A stretch of 64,000 nt of DNA, taken from NCBI GenBank assembly GCA_903892355.1, contig CAITIE010000134.1, positions 1 to 64,000 on the forward strand, in the 5' to 3' direction. Below are positions 55,010 through 63,377 of this stretch, one piece after another (position 1 is the stretch's first letter; every line of letters starts with the position of its first letter). The position numbers and the translations under genes are program-made. The stretch is from an uncultured Pirellula sp. (GTDB taxonomy: Bacteria > Planctomycetota > Planctomycetia > Pirellulales > Pirellulaceae). The notes below the pieces were generated by a model. That model saw only the letters and a program-made list of their open reading frames with translations, was not told the DNA's origin and ran no database searches.

Positions 55010-55104
55010 CGCGGGACGAGTGAAATAAACTGGAGTAGGAATGGTGGGGGTTTCCCCCGTTCCATCGTAGCACAAACTTCTCTCAAACTAATGGAGTAAC
55101 GCAC

Positions 55105-56490
55105 ATGCGATTTCAAGCTTTAGCCATACCGAGTTCTCGGTGGACCCGGATGCTGGTCTTTGTTTGCGTTGCATGCGCCGTGCATCTCCAAACAGCCCAA
55201 GCCCAATTCTTCCCCGGTCGAGGCGGATTCGGTGGGGTCGTCGGTGGGGTTCGAATCGATACCGACGGCGTCCTCCGCACGGCAACCCAGGAAGAACAAA
55301 ATGAACTCCTCGATCAGATGCGAGTTCAGATGGTCGGAGCCCAGGGTGATTTGGCCAAGCCGACCGATCTTCGAATGATCTCGTTGAAGAAGATCCAAGA
55401 GATGGTCCTCGAGTCCATCCGCTCCAAGACACAGCTTCCAGAAGAAGTCCTCTACCTCGGCGGTTTGACCCGAGTTCAGTACGTATTCGTCTATCCAGAA
55501 CGCCAAGACATCGTGATCGGCGGACCAGCCGAACCATGGCAAGTCGGACCGGCAGGAGCTGTTGTGGGCAAGGTATCGGGTAAACCGATCGTCTACCTCG
55601 ACGACCTACTGACAGCCTTCCGCTATGTGTCGAGCGCCCGCCAAACACCCGTATCGGTCTCCATCGAACCGACCGAACAAGGCGTCCGCCGCTTGAACCA
55701 ACTCATCAGCAATATCGGCTCCAACGCGAATCCCCAGCAACTGCTCCCCTTGCTCGCAGAAGCGTTTGGCCCACAGCAAATCAAGCTGACCGGTATCCCT
55801 TCGGATAGCCACATGGCTCGCGTTATCCTGGCTGCCGACTATCGTATGAAGCTCTACGGTATGAACTTGGCTCAAGCCCCAGTGAAGGGCCTGCCGAGCT
55901 ACCTGGAGATGATCCAAAGCCGATCCAACGCATCGACCCAACTCCAAAACCGTTGGTGGATGGCATGCGACTACGAGTCGATTTCCCACAGCCGCGATCG
56001 CCTCGCTTGGAAAGTCAGTGGACCAGGTATCAAGACTCTCACCGAACAAGAAGCCTACGATCAGAACGGCGCCGCAAAGCAACTCGGCAAGGTCGATACG
56101 ATTGCCAAGAAGTGGGCTGATCTTTTCACCAAGAAGATCGATGAGCTCGCCAAGGTCGACACAGTCTTCGGCGACTTGAGAAACGTGATGGATCTCTGTG
56201 TAATCGCAGCCATCATCGAAGGGCAAAATCTCCAATCCCAATCCGGATGCGATTTGTCGGGAATCCTAGGCGATCGCGCGACGGTGGAAACCACCAAGTT
56301 CGCGATCCCAACCTCGCTCGATCCACAAGTCAGCTTCTTGCAAACCGTTCAAGGTCTCTTGGTCTCTGCAAGTGGTGGGGTGATGATCGAATCCTGGCAC
56401 GTCGCAACAACCACCACCGAAAATGAGACGGTGGCCGCAGCACGAAGCAAAGCTGCTCAATGGAACAGCAGCGATAGCTGGTTCCAGTAA
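55105..56490 (+). CDS. secreted DUF1598 family protein
   Basis: A 461-residue protein with a signal peptide (LVFVCVACAVHLQTAQAQ) and a DUF1598 domain over most of the remainder, including RVQYVFVYPERQDIVIGGPAEPW, the segment VYLDDLLTAFR, and MARVILAADYRMKLYGM. DUF1598 is of unknown function and is largely planctomycete. The ATG follows GGAGTAACGCAC. It is divergent from the sigma-54 activator and ends in a terminator. Confidence 0.87.
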   Translation: MRFQALAIPSSRWTRMLVFVCVACAVHLQTAQAQFFPGRGGFGGVVGGVRIDTDGVLRTATQEEQNELLDQMRVQMVGAQGDLAKPTDLRMISLKKIQEMVLESIRSKTQLPEEVLYLGGLTRVQYVFVYPERQDIVIGGPAEPWQVGPAGAVVGKVSGKPIVYLDDLLTAFRYVSSARQTPVSVSIEPTEQGVRRLNQLISNIGSNANPQQLLPLLAEAFGPQQIKLTGIPSDSHMARVILAADYRMKLYGMNLAQAPVKGLPSYLEMIQSRSNASTQLQNRWWMACDYESISHSRDRLAWKVSGPGIKTLTEQEAYDQNGAAKQLGKVDTIAKKWADLFTKKIDELAKVDTVFGDLRNVMDLCVIAAIIEGQNLQSQSGCDLSGILGDRATVETTKFAIPTSLDPQVSFLQTVQGLLVSASGGVMIESWHVATTTTENETVAAARSKAAQWNSSDSWFQ

Positions 56491-56546
56491 TCGCGATCGG
56501 ATCACCCGTGGCTGCCTAGCAACCGTTGCCATCCAAGACTTTACTT

Positions 56547-56579
56547 AAAAGCACCGCACAGCGCGGTGCTTTTTTTATT
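56547..56579. terminator. bidirectional rho-independent terminator
   Basis: AAAAGCACCGC and GCGGTGCTTTTTTT form a perfect stem with flanking A and T runs, between the convergent DUF1598 and SDR genes, so it can serve both. Confidence 0.93.
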
Positions 56580-56592
56580 CCCTGAATTAGTG

Positions 56593-57420
56593 TTAGCGGC
56601 CAGCTTTGCTCAAAGAATCGTCGTCGCTTGTCCGAGTCAGAATCCGATCGGTCAAATACGGGAATAACCTGGCCAACCAGACCAACGCTTTGCCACCGAG
56701 GCTGAGAATCATATCGCGTTTACTCTTCACCAACGCTCGGATTGCCAATTGAGCGACACGCTCTGGGGACATGCTTCCCAGAGATCGGCTTTGGGTATCA
56801 GGCTTGGTGTCCATCAGCGCATCGAAGAACTCGCTCCTCGTTGTGCTGGGACTGACCATGAGCACCTCCACATGGTGAGGGGCTAATTCTACTCGAATCG
56901 ATTCCGACCAACCACGCATCGCAAACTTGGCAGCGCAGTATTCGCTCTTGTCGGGGACAGCTCGATGCCCGAGCACGGACCCAATATTGAGCACCGCTGG
57001 TCGAACCCCCTTGAGCAAGAGTGGCAAACAAATCCGAGTTAACTCGACAGGTGCAAAGAAATCGATTTCCATAACACGGCGCAATCGATCTGCTGACGCT
57101 TCGGCAAATGGCCCAATGGCTCCTGCACCTGCATTATTGACAAGCGTGTCAATTCCACCCCACTCGCGATCGCACCAAGCCACAATCGCCGCGCGATGTG
57201 ATGGATCGGTCAAATCCCCTGGAAGAGCATAGATGAATGCACTTCCATTGGCATGCCCGGAGGTTGATTCGGAGATCAGCTGATCCAGCCTTTCTTTTCG
57301 CCGTGCGGTCACAAGCACTTTGGCGCCAGAGCGAACCAGTTGAAGTGCGAGTTGGTACCCGATGCCGCTCGATGCGCCGGTCACGACAACGCGCATGCCT
57401 TTGAGGTTTCGTTTCGCCAA
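56593..57420 (-). CDS. short-chain dehydrogenase/reductase
   Basis: A 275-residue NAD(P)-dependent oxidoreductase of the classical SDR family: TGASSGIG cofactor motif (about residues 14-21), NNAGAG, catalytic Ser in NIGSVLGH, then YCAAK with the active Tyr and Lys. A C-terminal hydrophobic stretch (GGKALVWLARLFPYLTD) is like that of SDRs near membranes. The frame opens with TTG at 57420; an ATG at 57396 directly before the Rossmann fold is an alternative. It follows hflX by 15 nt. Confidence 0.9.
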   Translation of the reverse strand: MAKRNLKGMRVVVTGASSGIGYQLALQLVRSGAKVLVTARRKERLDQLISESTSGHANGSAFIYALPGDLTDPSHRAAIVAWCDREWGGIDTLVNNAGAGAIGPFAEASADRLRRVMEIDFFAPVELTRICLPLLLKGVRPAVLNIGSVLGHRAVPDKSEYCAAKFAMRGWSESIRVELAPHHVEVLMVSPSTTRSEFFDALMDTKPDTQSRSLGSMSPERVAQLAIRALVKSKRDMILSLGGKALVWLARLFPYLTDRILTRTSDDDSLSKAGR

Positions 57421-57435
57421 AATAGACTCGCAACC

Positions 57436-58872
57436 CTAAGTAGTCTTGTCGGCCTCGTGGACCATCGAACCCGAATCACCCGAGCCCGAATCACCCGTAT
57501 CGGAAACGCCGTAAGAGCGGAACGCAGAATCCTCAAGGGGCAGGTAAGTCGCAGCATCAGGGAGTCCGCGTTTAGCAGGTTCCGGTAACTTGCCCGACAA
57601 CACCCGCATCTCGATCCCTTGGCCGGCCAATTTTCCAGCGGCCCCGATAGGCATTCGGCAATGAACCACCGCATGATCATCGTTGTATTGCTTGGAAAGA
57701 ACCTCGGCATGCGAAGCCAACCACGAAATGGTCTTTCCATCCTGAATGGGGAGCTTCAGTTCCAACTCAACAAAGCTGGCGGTAAGCGCATCGCTAACAC
57801 CCATAGCCAGAGCGCCGAGACCTTCTCCGGAACGGGCCGAGATGGCAATTGCGTTCGGGTAACGCTCGCGAACCAACTGGATGCGTTCACTCGCTCCTTC
57901 ACAGTCCGATTTATTGAGGATCAAAAGCGTGTCTTTCTCATCGATCCCTAAGTCCTTGAGCACTTTGTACACCGAGGAAATCTGATGCAGTACCGACGGG
58001 TTGCTCGCATCGGCAACATGCAACAACAAGTCCGTTTGGCGTGCTTCTTCAAGAGTTGCTCGGAAACTCGCGATCAAATGGTGCGGCAAATCGCGGATAA
58101 AACCCACGGTGTCGCTGAGCAGAATCGGGCCCCATCCAGGCAACCTCCAACGGCGAGTGCGCGTATCCAACGTCGCGAAGAGCTTGTCAGCCGCCTCGAC
58201 ATCGGCACCGGTCAACGTATTCATCAACGTGCTTTTTCCGGCATTGGTGTATCCGACGATGGAAACACAGAATGTGTCATGACGGGACGCGACCTCGCGC
58301 GATTTACGCCGCTCCACTTTGGCCAGATCCGATCGCAAATCATGGATCCTTTTCTCTGCCAACCGTCGGTCGACTTCCAATTGCTTTTCACCAGGACCTC
58401 GCATTCCGACACCCATCGTTTGACGAGAAAGGTGGGTCCACATGCGTTTCAAGCGGGGCAGCGAGTATTCCAACTGCGCCAGTTCGACCGCCAACCGGGC
58501 CTCATGTGTTCGAGCATTCGTCGCGAAGATATCGAGGATCAATTCCGAGCGATCGATCACCTTGACGGAAAGCGCTTTTTCCAAATTCCGAGTCTGCGCA
58601 GGCGTTAAATCGTTGTCGAAAGCGACCACGTCTGCACCAGCCATCTCAAGTAGCCGCTCCAATTCAGCGACTTTACCTTTCCCCAAATACGTCGATTGGT
58701 CCGGTTGATCCCGTTTTTGGTATACGGTTCCAACGACCTCAATCCCTGCTGTTTGTGCCAATCCTCGAAGCTCATCAAACGGATCATCCGTTGTGAAATC
58801 GTGTGGCAAAATCAAACGAGCCAGTACGCATTTTTCACTCGCTAAACTTTGGGATCGATCGTGCGTTTGCAC
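57436..58872 (-). CDS. hflX: ribosome-associated GTPase HflX
   Basis: A 478-residue GTPase that splits or rescues stalled ribosomes. The N-terminal HflX domain includes STYLGKGKVAELERLL and VVAFDNDLTPAQTRNLE; the linker has GMRGPGEKQLEVDRR; the G domain has GYTNAGKST, DTVGFIRDLPHHL and NKSD. The Gly/Ser/Asp-rich C-terminal tail is longer than in E. coli. The start is a GTG with GGAG 12 nt upstream. Confidence 0.94.
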   Translation of the reverse strand: MQTHDRSQSLASEKCVLARLILPHDFTTDDPFDELRGLAQTAGIEVVGTVYQKRDQPDQSTYLGKGKVAELERLLEMAGADVVAFDNDLTPAQTRNLEKALSVKVIDRSELILDIFATNARTHEARLAVELAQLEYSLPRLKRMWTHLSRQTMGVGMRGPGEKQLEVDRRLAEKRIHDLRSDLAKVERRKSREVASRHDTFCVSIVGYTNAGKSTLMNTLTGADVEAADKLFATLDTRTRRWRLPGWGPILLSDTVGFIRDLPHHLIASFRATLEEARQTDLLLHVADASNPSVLHQISSVYKVLKDLGIDEKDTLLILNKSDCEGASERIQLVRERYPNAIAISARSGEGLGALAMGVSDALTASFVELELKLPIQDGKTISWLASHAEVLSKQYNDDHAVVHCRMPIGAAGKLAGQGIEMRVLSGKLPEPAKRGLPDAATYLPLEDSAFRSYGVSDTGDSGSGDSGSMVHEADKTT

Positions 58873-59333
58873 TGGGGTTTGTTGCTCCTGCTTTGGGGGG
58901 TGCTGTTTTATGGTTGCCTGGGATTTTCCGCAGCTTAAACCTTTTGAATTATAGCTCGAAGGTTTTTCCTAGGTTGCCGGCATGCGATCGTACCACGGTA
59001 GTTTCGGGCTGGAATCAAGGACGCATCGGGCGGAGACTTCGGCCAAATCTCCCATTTTTATGGACACATGGGTTCAGCCTCGGTTCATGACCTCCCATTT
59101 ACCCGCCTACATTTTTTATGAGAAAAAACGCTTTCGTGCTGAGGACACATCAGCCACCCGGCAAAAAACCTCAGTCCGATCCAAACGAAATGAGAACCAT
59201 TCGGTCCGCCTTGCGTAACTCATCTCGATGGAGTCCAATTTCGCATACACCCCTCAGATGCTTGATTGCCCGAATAGTTCAGATCTCCAAACTTCCACAA
59301 CTTTCTCCCCGCGATATCGCAGGATATACCCCG
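58873..59333. other. divergent intergenic region
   Basis: About 460 bases between hflX and the His-rich lipoprotein. AAACCTT and AAGGTTT can pair near 58935-58970. The frame open from 59118 lacks a ribosome site and looks non-coding until the lipoprotein start. I see no other gene. Confidence 0.5.
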
Positions 59334-59870
59334 ATGAACCTTCGAACTCTCCTTGTTTTGTCCCTTGTGGCTTCCACGTCCCTATGGTTCGGCTGCGATG
59401 CGAAAAAACCGGTGAAATCGCCCCAGGGTGGTACAACCGCACATGATCATGACCATGACCACGGCCATGCTGACGACCACAAAGAGGACAAACACGATCA
59501 TCCTGAGCATGGGCCCCACGGAGGGCATGTCGCTCACTTCGATACTAGCCCAACCACACACTTCGAGTGGGCACACGATGACGATGCGCACAAACTCACC
59601 GTTTATTTTGAAGAGTTGGTGAGTGCCGGTGCCAAGGTGGAATCGGTCGACGTCGTAGTAACCTCTGGTGGAACGGAGAAGAGTTTCAAACTCGCCTCCC
59701 TTGAATCGGCGAAAATCGCTGGCTCAATCTTCGAAGCAAAGGACCAAGAACTCCTTACTCTCGTGGGTGCCAGCGGCGATGACCCAAAGGGCGTTCAAGC
59801 CAAACTCGTCGTCACTATCGATGGGAAAAAGGAATCGGTTCTCCTCAAAGACGACCACCACCACCACTAG
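59334..59870 (+). CDS. His-rich lipoprotein, probable metal binder
   Basis: About 178 residues. The signal LVLSLVASTSLWFGC ends in a lipobox Cys. The mature N-terminus is extremely His/Asp-rich (HDHDHDHGHADDHKEDKHDH, then HPEHGPHGGHV), the middle is a small beta domain (LTVYFEELVSAGAKVESVDV), and the end is DDHHHH. Such clusters usually bind Zn, Ni or Cu. The ATG at 59334 has AGGA at 9 nt. It is likely an envelope metal-binding or metallochaperone protein; no transporter gene adjoins it. Confidence 0.83.
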   Translation: MNLRTLLVLSLVASTSLWFGCDAKKPVKSPQGGTTAHDHDHDHGHADDHKEDKHDHPEHGPHGGHVAHFDTSPTTHFEWAHDDDAHKLTVYFEELVSAGAKVESVDVVVTSGGTEKSFKLASLESAKIAGSIFEAKDQELLTLVGASGDDPKGVQAKLVVTIDGKKESVLLKDDHHHH

Positions 59871-59927
59871 GCCTTACCTATTCCTCGAAGTGAGTCTCGT
59901 ACCCGAGACCACACACTCCATCACTAG

Positions 59928-59985
59928 CTTCATCAATTACCAGCTTCGTCAATTACTAGCTTCGCCAATTACTAGCTACGCCATT
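59928..59985 (+). repeat. 16-bp tandem repeats at the pabB start
   Basis: Three full units, CTTCATCAATTACCAG, CTTCGTCAATTACTAG and CTTCGCCAATTACTAG, plus a partial fourth (CTACGCCATT) end exactly where pabB begins. They fill the place where a ribosome-binding site would normally be. Confidence 0.9.
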
Positions 59986-61447
59986 GTCGTCCAGCGCCAA
60001 CAACTCGCCTTACGGCGAGTTCTCACCTACCGTTGTCGAGTTACCGCTCGAATGCACACCTAGCTACGCATTCGAGCGTCTTTCCCATTTGCCATTCTGC
60101 ATTTGGCTCGACAGCGCACTACGTCCCGATCCGCAAAGTCGATACAGCTTTCTCGCTGCCGATCCAGTCGAGGTGCTACGCATCGAACGTCCAACTGCGG
60201 ATCCACTTGCAAACGCAGAGCGATGGTTGGAGAGGTATGCAACACCCAACATCGAAGGCCTACCACCATTTCAAGGCGGAGTCGCGGGCTACATGGCCTA
60301 CGAATTTGGTAGGTGTTTCGAACGAATCCCCCCCGCGAGCCACGACGAATTCGGTTTGCCACTCGCAGTATTGGGACTGTACGATGTCGTGTTGGCTTGG
60401 GATCACAAAACCGAGCGAGCTTGGTTGATTTCCCAAGGCTTCCTGGAAGGGGCCAATACCCAATCGCGAGCACTTCAGGCCAATCAGCGAGCCGAGCGGT
60501 TTTTGAACCTTTTGAACGACGCCTCACAGTCCATCGAACTCGCTGAAATCGGCCCGAATTTCCATGCCATGGCTCACGGCCTTACAGCTCCTCAGTTTGA
60601 AACGCGACTCGGTGGAGGATGGCTTGGGAATTTCGATAGCCACGGTTACCGCGACGCGGTGCAAAAAGCCATCGAGTACATCCACGCCGGAGACATCTTC
60701 CAAGTCAACTTGTCTCAGCGTTTGCTCTGCCCGGCCCGCTGCGACTCGCAATCGCTGTATCGACAACTCCGATGCGTCAACGCGGCTCCATTTGCATCGT
60801 TCTTCGACATGGGTGTCGCTCAGATCATCAGCGCATCGCCGGAACGATTCCTCCGAGTCCACGATGGCTGGATCGAGACTCGTCCCATCAAAGGAACTCG
60901 CCGTCGTACCGGCGACCCTAATCGAGATCAGGAATTAGCAATCGAATTGCAATCCTCACCCAAGGATCGTTCTGAAAACATCATGATCGTCGACTTGCTA
61001 CGAAACGATCTTTCGAGGATCGCCGATATCGACTCCCTCCGGGTCGATCAACTCTGCTCCATCGAGACATTTCCTTTCGTGCTGCACATGGTGAGTTCGA
61101 TCCGTGCGAAACTCCGATCGAATGCTAGCTTCGGCGATCTCATCAGCGCCGTGTTTCCAGGTGGTAGCATCACGGGTGCCCCCAAAGTTCGCGCGATGGA
61201 GATCATTGCAGAACTCGAACCAACCGTCCGCGGACCGTACTGCGGCTCACTCGGTTACGCGAGTACCAACGGCCACATGGATTGGAACATTCTGATTCGC
61301 ACACTTACGGCTTCCAGAGGATGGTGGCAGTTCCAAGTCGGAGGCGGCATCGTCGCCGACAGCATTCCGGAACTGGAGGAAGAAGAAACGTGGACCAAAG
61401 CCGCCGGGATCGTTGCTGCGATCCAAGCTTCGTTAGCGTCTAGGTAG
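59984..61447 (+). CDS. pabB: aminodeoxychorismate synthase component I (PabB-type)
   Basis: A 487-residue chorismate-utilising enzyme for 4-aminobenzoate and folate synthesis. The C-terminal catalytic domain has HAGDIFQVNLSQRL, ASPERFLRV, TRPIKGTRRR, KDRSENIMIVDLLRNDL, FPGGSITGAPKVRAMEII and GSLGYAS. The PIKGT region is the usual PabB form; an anthranilate synthase component I role cannot be excluded by eye. No glutamine amidotransferase gene (pabA) adjoins it. The start is a TTG with no ribosome site, inside a tandem repeat. Confidence 0.87.
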   Translation: MSSSANNSPYGEFSPTVVELPLECTPSYAFERLSHLPFCIWLDSALRPDPQSRYSFLAADPVEVLRIERPTADPLANAERWLERYATPNIEGLPPFQGGVAGYMAYEFGRCFERIPPASHDEFGLPLAVLGLYDVVLAWDHKTERAWLISQGFLEGANTQSRALQANQRAERFLNLLNDASQSIELAEIGPNFHAMAHGLTAPQFETRLGGGWLGNFDSHGYRDAVQKAIEYIHAGDIFQVNLSQRLLCPARCDSQSLYRQLRCVNAAPFASFFDMGVAQIISASPERFLRVHDGWIETRPIKGTRRRTGDPNRDQELAIELQSSPKDRSENIMIVDLLRNDLSRIADIDSLRVDQLCSIETFPFVLHMVSSIRAKLRSNASFGDLISAVFPGGSITGAPKVRAMEIIAELEPTVRGPYCGSLGYASTNGHMDWNILIRTLTASRGWWQFQVGGGIVADSIPELEEEETWTKAAGIVAAIQASLASR

Positions 61448-61509
61448 CCATAGTCGGGGTGGTCGTCGGCTCTCGCAAGGATGCACTGGTACTTCCACGA
61501 ACCTGGGAT

Positions 61510-62475
61510 TCAAGCAAAACCGAGGAATTGCTTGGCGATCGCCATCCAAATCGGAATCGATAGCAACCCTACGACCGATGTACCAACAACCACAATCCAT
61601 GCCGTCTCCACGTCCTGGTTGTAGAGCCGCGTCATCACGATCGGAAATGTCCCTGCCGGCATCGATGCTTGCAACAAGAGGACCTGTTTCAGCTCGTCGG
61701 TATCTGTTGTCCATCTAGCCAAAGCCAGCAAAAACAGCGGTAACAGCACCAAACGCAGGAGCAATGCGAACACCAACGGTTTCCAAGCCGTAGCAATTTG
61801 AAATCGGCTTGAATAGTCATAAATGATCGCCCCACCCAAGACCAAGGCCATGGGAACCGAACAACGCCCCAACTGCTGGCACATGTACATGAACGGCCCT
61901 GGAACCAACGCATCCCATCCTGTCTGTCGCAAGGCCACCGCGAGTCCGACCGACATCAGCGGAGGACTAAACGCAATCCGTCTCCAAGAGTTTTTGATGC
62001 CTGCCCCTGAAATGATGTACAGCCCAACACTCCATACCGCCAAATCAACACCGACGTTATGAATCATCAACGGAACTACGCACGCCGGAAAAAAAACGTC
62101 CGCTAGCGGGAGTGGCAAATAGCCATAATTGTTGATCCCCGTGCAGAGAGAAAACGTTCTCTGCTGCGAATCGCTCTTTAATCCAAACCATTGACCGGCG
62201 AGAGCGACCGCGAAACGAGCAAAGATCAAACTAGCCGCTGTTCCAAAGAATCCGTAAATCACCGGCAACCACGCATCCAGGTGCATCGAAAGTCGGTCGT
62301 CCGACATAATCCGGGAGAAGAACAGGGCGGGCATGAGAACGTTGGACGTAAACCCTGCCAACGATTTGTCCACTTCGCTCGTAAACCACTTCCAGTGACG
62401 AGCCAATCCGCCCATCGACATCACCAGAAAGACTCCGGTGACCGCCGAAGCAACACTCAGAAAGGATTCCAGCAT
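61510..62475 (-). CDS. AEC-family (auxin efflux carrier type) transporter
   Basis: A 321-residue membrane protein with about ten helices. The first half has FTSNVLMPALFFSRIM and GINNYGYLPLPLADVFFP, matching the conserved NP and N-N motifs of AEC transporters; the second half has ASMPAGTFPIVMTRLYNQD. Members export organic acids or amino acids; the substrate here is unknown. It starts 7 nt after the lipoprotein stop and is probably in its operon. Confidence 0.88.
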   Translation of the reverse strand: MLESFLSVASAVTGVFLVMSMGGLARHWKWFTSEVDKSLAGFTSNVLMPALFFSRIMSDDRLSMHLDAWLPVIYGFFGTAASLIFARFAVALAGQWFGLKSDSQQRTFSLCTGINNYGYLPLPLADVFFPACVVPLMIHNVGVDLAVWSVGLYIISGAGIKNSWRRIAFSPPLMSVGLAVALRQTGWDALVPGPFMYMCQQLGRCSVPMALVLGGAIIYDYSSRFQIATAWKPLVFALLLRLVLLPLFLLALARWTTDTDELKQVLLLQASMPAGTFPIVMTRLYNQDVETAWIVVVGTSVVGLLSIPIWMAIAKQFLGFA

Positions 62476-62481
62476 CGAACA

Positions 62482-63033
62482 CTACTTTGACAAAGCGAAA
62501 ACGCTACCATTTAGCAAACGATTGAGCATCGAACGCTCATCACGTATGACCACCACATGATCACCTGGTCGCAGCGAGTAGTTCATCCCTTCCATGACCT
62601 GCCTGCCGGAATCATCGAAGTCAACATCCAACCGGACAGGTGCACCCGTCCCATTAGGACGCAAGATCTTCACTTGGATGCGGCCAATCTTACTGTAGAG
62701 TTTCGCATCACGGATCAAATCTGCAACAAACATGGGCTGCCCAGGGGTTAGCGGTACCTTTTCAAAATGCCGCTTGCCATCGATCACCTCCAAAACGATC
62801 GAAGGCTTCCCTTCCTCGGTTGGCAGTGGCTGCATAACGCCATGGCTACCTAAGGTGTACCCATCCTTCTTCAACGCTGTCGTGTCGATGTTATCGAGAG
62901 GCGTTTTGCCTTTCCCGATCAGGGTCGCACAACCGCTGGAAACACACATCAACACCATGACCGCAGCACATGCGGAGTTCGCTCGCAACAAGTGTTGCTT
63001 GGACAAGGGGCGAAAAGTCTTTGGATGAATCAT
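62482..63033 (-). CDS. lipoprotein, uncharacterised
   Basis: A 183-residue protein with a signal ending in lipobox SSGC and a mature beta-rich body (PSIVLEVIDGKRHFEKVPL, RIQVKILRPNGTGAPVRLDV, LRPGDHVVVIRDERS). The C-terminal part resembles the soluble-ligand-binding-beta-grasp repeats of polysaccharide export lipoproteins, but I am not sure. No ribosome site is clear. Confidence 0.7.
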   Translation of the reverse strand: MIHPKTFRPLSKQHLLRANSACAAVMVLMCVSSGCATLIGKGKTPLDNIDTTALKKDGYTLGSHGVMQPLPTEEGKPSIVLEVIDGKRHFEKVPLTPGQPMFVADLIRDAKLYSKIGRIQVKILRPNGTGAPVRLDVDFDDSGRQVMEGMNYSLRPGDHVVVIRDERSMLNRLLNGSVFALSK

Positions 63034-63377
63034 GGTTTCTTCTATCGCCTAAGCTTCGCGTGCACTCCGTCCCTACCCCAAACCTATTTCGGCAACCGAC
63101 CAAATCCCCCTGAAGGAAAAAGCCTCCTTTTCGGAAAAGTTTACCCAGACCTCAGAAGCCAGTGCGCAACTCCGTTGCGCATTGTTGGCTAGCAATCTCG
63201 AAAGATCTGAATCGCACCAACCCAGGGATGCTAGCAAACCACCCTTTCTGCGTTGTCTGCTGGGTTATTTCCTCAAAACCTGCAATTAGGCCTGTTTCAC
63301 CTTGACGCGCCATCGCGAGATGGACTACTCCCATCCCTCACTTGAGTTTTTCCGGCCGGATTCCCGAAAATTTCTGG
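63034..63377. other. divergent intergenic region with palindromic element
   Basis: About 340 bases between two divergent lipoprotein genes. It holds the hairpin listed next and no supported gene. Promoters are not obvious. Confidence 0.5.
63157..63190. repeat. palindromic hairpin element
   Basis: TGCGCAA and TTGCGCA (63163-63169, 63175-63181) pair perfectly around ctccg, and AGCCA/TGGCT outside them extends the stem. A GCTAGC sits next to it, as in the repeats near 13.4 kb. Confidence 0.75.
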
